32,767 nt of DNA, taken from an uncultured Oribacterium sp. (GTDB lineage: Bacteria; Bacillota; Clostridia; Lachnospirales; Lachnospiraceae). The notes below the pieces were generated by a model that saw only the letters and a program-made list of their open reading frames with translations, was not told where the DNA came from and did no database searches. The stretch is from NCBI GenBank assembly GCA_900770445.1, contig CAAGKO010000027.1, positions 1 through 32,767 on the forward strand, in the 5' to 3' direction. Numbering within the stretch: the first letter of the stretch is position 1; each line of letters begins with the position of its first letter. Below are positions 31,679 through 32,767 of this stretch, piece after piece. The position numbers and the translations under genes were made by a program.

Positions 31679-32614
31679 ATGAGCAAAAAGCGAATGGTCA
31701 TTGCGCTCGGACATAAGGATCTGGGCTTCACCCTGCCGGAGCAGAAGGCCGCCGTTGCACGTACCGCAACGATGATCGGCGATTTCGTCGAGGGCGGCTA
31801 TCAGGTCGCACTGGTATTCTCGAACGCACCGCAGGTGGGTATGATCCACACCGCGATGAAGAACCTCACGGAGTCGAATCCGGAGCAGTACGTAAACACC
31901 CCGCTCCATGTATGCTCCGCGATGAGCCAGGGTATGATCGGCTACGACCTGCAGAATGCAGTGCGTGCCGAGCTCGTGAAGAGAGGCATCTATAAGACGG
32001 CATCTACCATCATCACCCAGGTGATGGTCGATCCGTATGACGAGAGCTTCTACAATCCGATCAAGTGTGTCGGTAAACTGATGAACGCCGAGGAGGCACG
32101 TAAGGAAGAGGAGAACGGCAACCATGTGGAGATGATCTCAGATGGCGTATTCCAGCGTGTCGTTTCTTCCCCGAACCCGAAGTCCATCGTCGAGATCGAC
32201 GCCATCAAGGCGCTCCTTGACGCGGATCAGGTTGTCATCGCCTGCGGAGGCGGCGGTATTCCGGTGCTTCGTCAGGGCAACAACCTGAAGGGTGCCGCAG
32301 CTGTCATCGAGAAGGACCGCACCGCCGCCCTCCTCGCAAAGGACGTCGACGCCGACATCCTGCTGATCACGACCGCCGTGGATCACGTATCTCTGAACTA
32401 CGGTCAGGCGGATGAGAAGGCGATCGAAACCATGAGCATAGAGGATGCCAAGCAGTACATCCGCGACGGTCACTTCGAGTTCAAGTCCATGCAGCCGAAG
32501 GTAGAGGCCGGTGTCGACTTCGTCGAGTCCGGTAAGGACCGCAAGGCCATCATCACCTCGATGGAGCTCGCAGAGAAGGCTGTCGAAGGTCTCGCAGGCA
32601 CGACCATCCGGTAA
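31679..32614 (+). CDS. arcC: Carbamate kinase family protein with altered active-site motifs
   Basis: Carbamate kinases interconvert carbamoyl phosphate plus ADP with carbamate plus ATP. ATG 31679 (311 residues) is chosen for AGAGGAGGT just upstream. Family blocks are clear: VCSAMSQGMIGYDLQNAVRAEL, VIACGGGGIPVLRQG, IEKDRTAALLAKDVDADILL and SMQPKVEAGVDFV. However, the N-terminal GGNAL motif reads GHKDL (residues 11-15), and the HGNGPQVG loop reads FSNAPQVG (47-54). From memory, these loops contact the substrate in Enterococcus carbamate kinase. The enzyme may have changed activity or be regulatory. It lies in one unit with carAB, so carbamoyl phosphate is its likely ligand. No arginine deiminase genes are present nearby. 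Confidence 0.85.
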   Translation: MSKKRMVIALGHKDLGFTLPEQKAAVARTATMIGDFVEGGYQVALVFSNAPQVGMIHTAMKNLTESNPEQYVNTPLHVCSAMSQGMIGYDLQNAVRAELVKRGIYKTASTIITQVMVDPYDESFYNPIKCVGKLMNAEEARKEEENGNHVEMISDGVFQRVVSSPNPKSIVEIDAIKALLDADQVVIACGGGGIPVLRQGNNLKGAAAVIEKDRTAALLAKDVDADILLITTAVDHVSLNYGQADEKAIETMSIEDAKQYIRDGHFEFKSMQPKVEAGVDFVESGKDRKAIITSMELAEKAVEGLAGTTIR

Positions 32615-32617
32615 CAA

Positions 32618-32696
32618 GTTCAGCCAGGGGCCGGATGGACGTCAATGGAGGCACAGTACTCCGAGATCGGTTCAATCTAAGCCGGGGACCCTAAGC
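32618..32696 (+). repeat. Short intergenic element, second copy
   Basis: It begins GTTCAGCCAGGGG and ends CCTAAGC, as does the minus strand of 5960-6043. CCCTAAGCGG (32689-32698) is also found after glf at 4747-4756. AGGG...CCGG here can pair with CCGG...CCCT at the other end. The interior differs between copies. Confidence 0.4.
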
Positions 32697-32705
32697 GGCA
32701 CTAGG

Positions 32706-32756
32706 CCCTCTGCAATCGCTGAGTTTTCTTTATGAAAACTCAGCGTTGCTAGAGGG
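32706..32756 (+). promoter_or_regulatory. Long hairpin at the right edge, terminator or leader of the next gene
   Basis: GCTGAGTTTTC (32718-32728) and GAAAACTCAGC (32734-32744) form a perfect 11-pair stem, extended by CCCTCT-GCAA (32706-32715) with TTGC-T-AGAGGG (32746-32756). There is no T tract after it; instead the window ends with CCAAGGAGA, a likely ribosome-binding site for a gene just outside. A leader element is therefore as likely as a terminator. Confidence 0.5.
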
Positions 32757-32767
32757 TTCCAAGGAGA

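Overview
The window looks like a chromosome segment of an anaerobic Clostridia member, most likely a GC-rich Lachnospiraceae (inference). Supporting signs are Gram-positive Shine-Dalgarno sites (AGGAGG type), a choline-binding-type surface protein, a VanZ-like protein, a long IleS2-type isoleucyl-tRNA synthetase and a five-gene Liv transporter. Almost all genes share one codon style rich in G/C third positions. Exceptions are the insertion sequence at the left edge and the middle of dapF, which are more AT-rich.

Layout. Positions 1-2065 are one ISL3-family insertion sequence whose left tip coincides with the window start. Next come manA (mannose-6-phosphate isomerase) and glf (UDP-galactopyranose mutase), both making precursors of surface glycans, then a YghZ/Gpr-type aldo-keto reductase behind a large stem-loop leader. 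From 6084 to 8206 two divergent genes for secreted proteins, which share an FGPSVP motif, flank a 740-base intergenic region with four 39-nt dyad units. Then come ileS and glgP (glycogen phosphorylase), followed by a convergent double-GNAT acetyltransferase. A co-directional run follows: a 49-residue membrane peptide, a VanZ-like protein, a small membrane protein, a long M29-type aminopeptidase and a D-Ala-D-Ala carboxypeptidase with an unusual cytoplasmic tail.

Positions 20983-26120 hold the branched-chain amino-acid ABC transporter livJ-livH-livM-livG-livF, with a structured leader before livJ, a hairpin between livJ and livH, and a terminator after livF. The last block is dapF (diaminopimelate epimerase), carA and carB (carbamoyl-phosphate synthase) and a divergent carbamate kinase.

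No tRNA, rRNA, CRISPR array, prophage or defence cassette was seen. The best candidates for undescribed biology are non-coding: (1) a 202-nt structured region upstream of dapF that can fold into an almost fully paired four-way junction and carries a second copy of two of its arms; (2) the four-unit 39-nt dyad array between the two secreted-protein genes; (3) a 91-nt nested inverted repeat at the predicted 5' end of the gpr transcript. All structures and promoters were found by reading the sequence; no folding program or database search was run.
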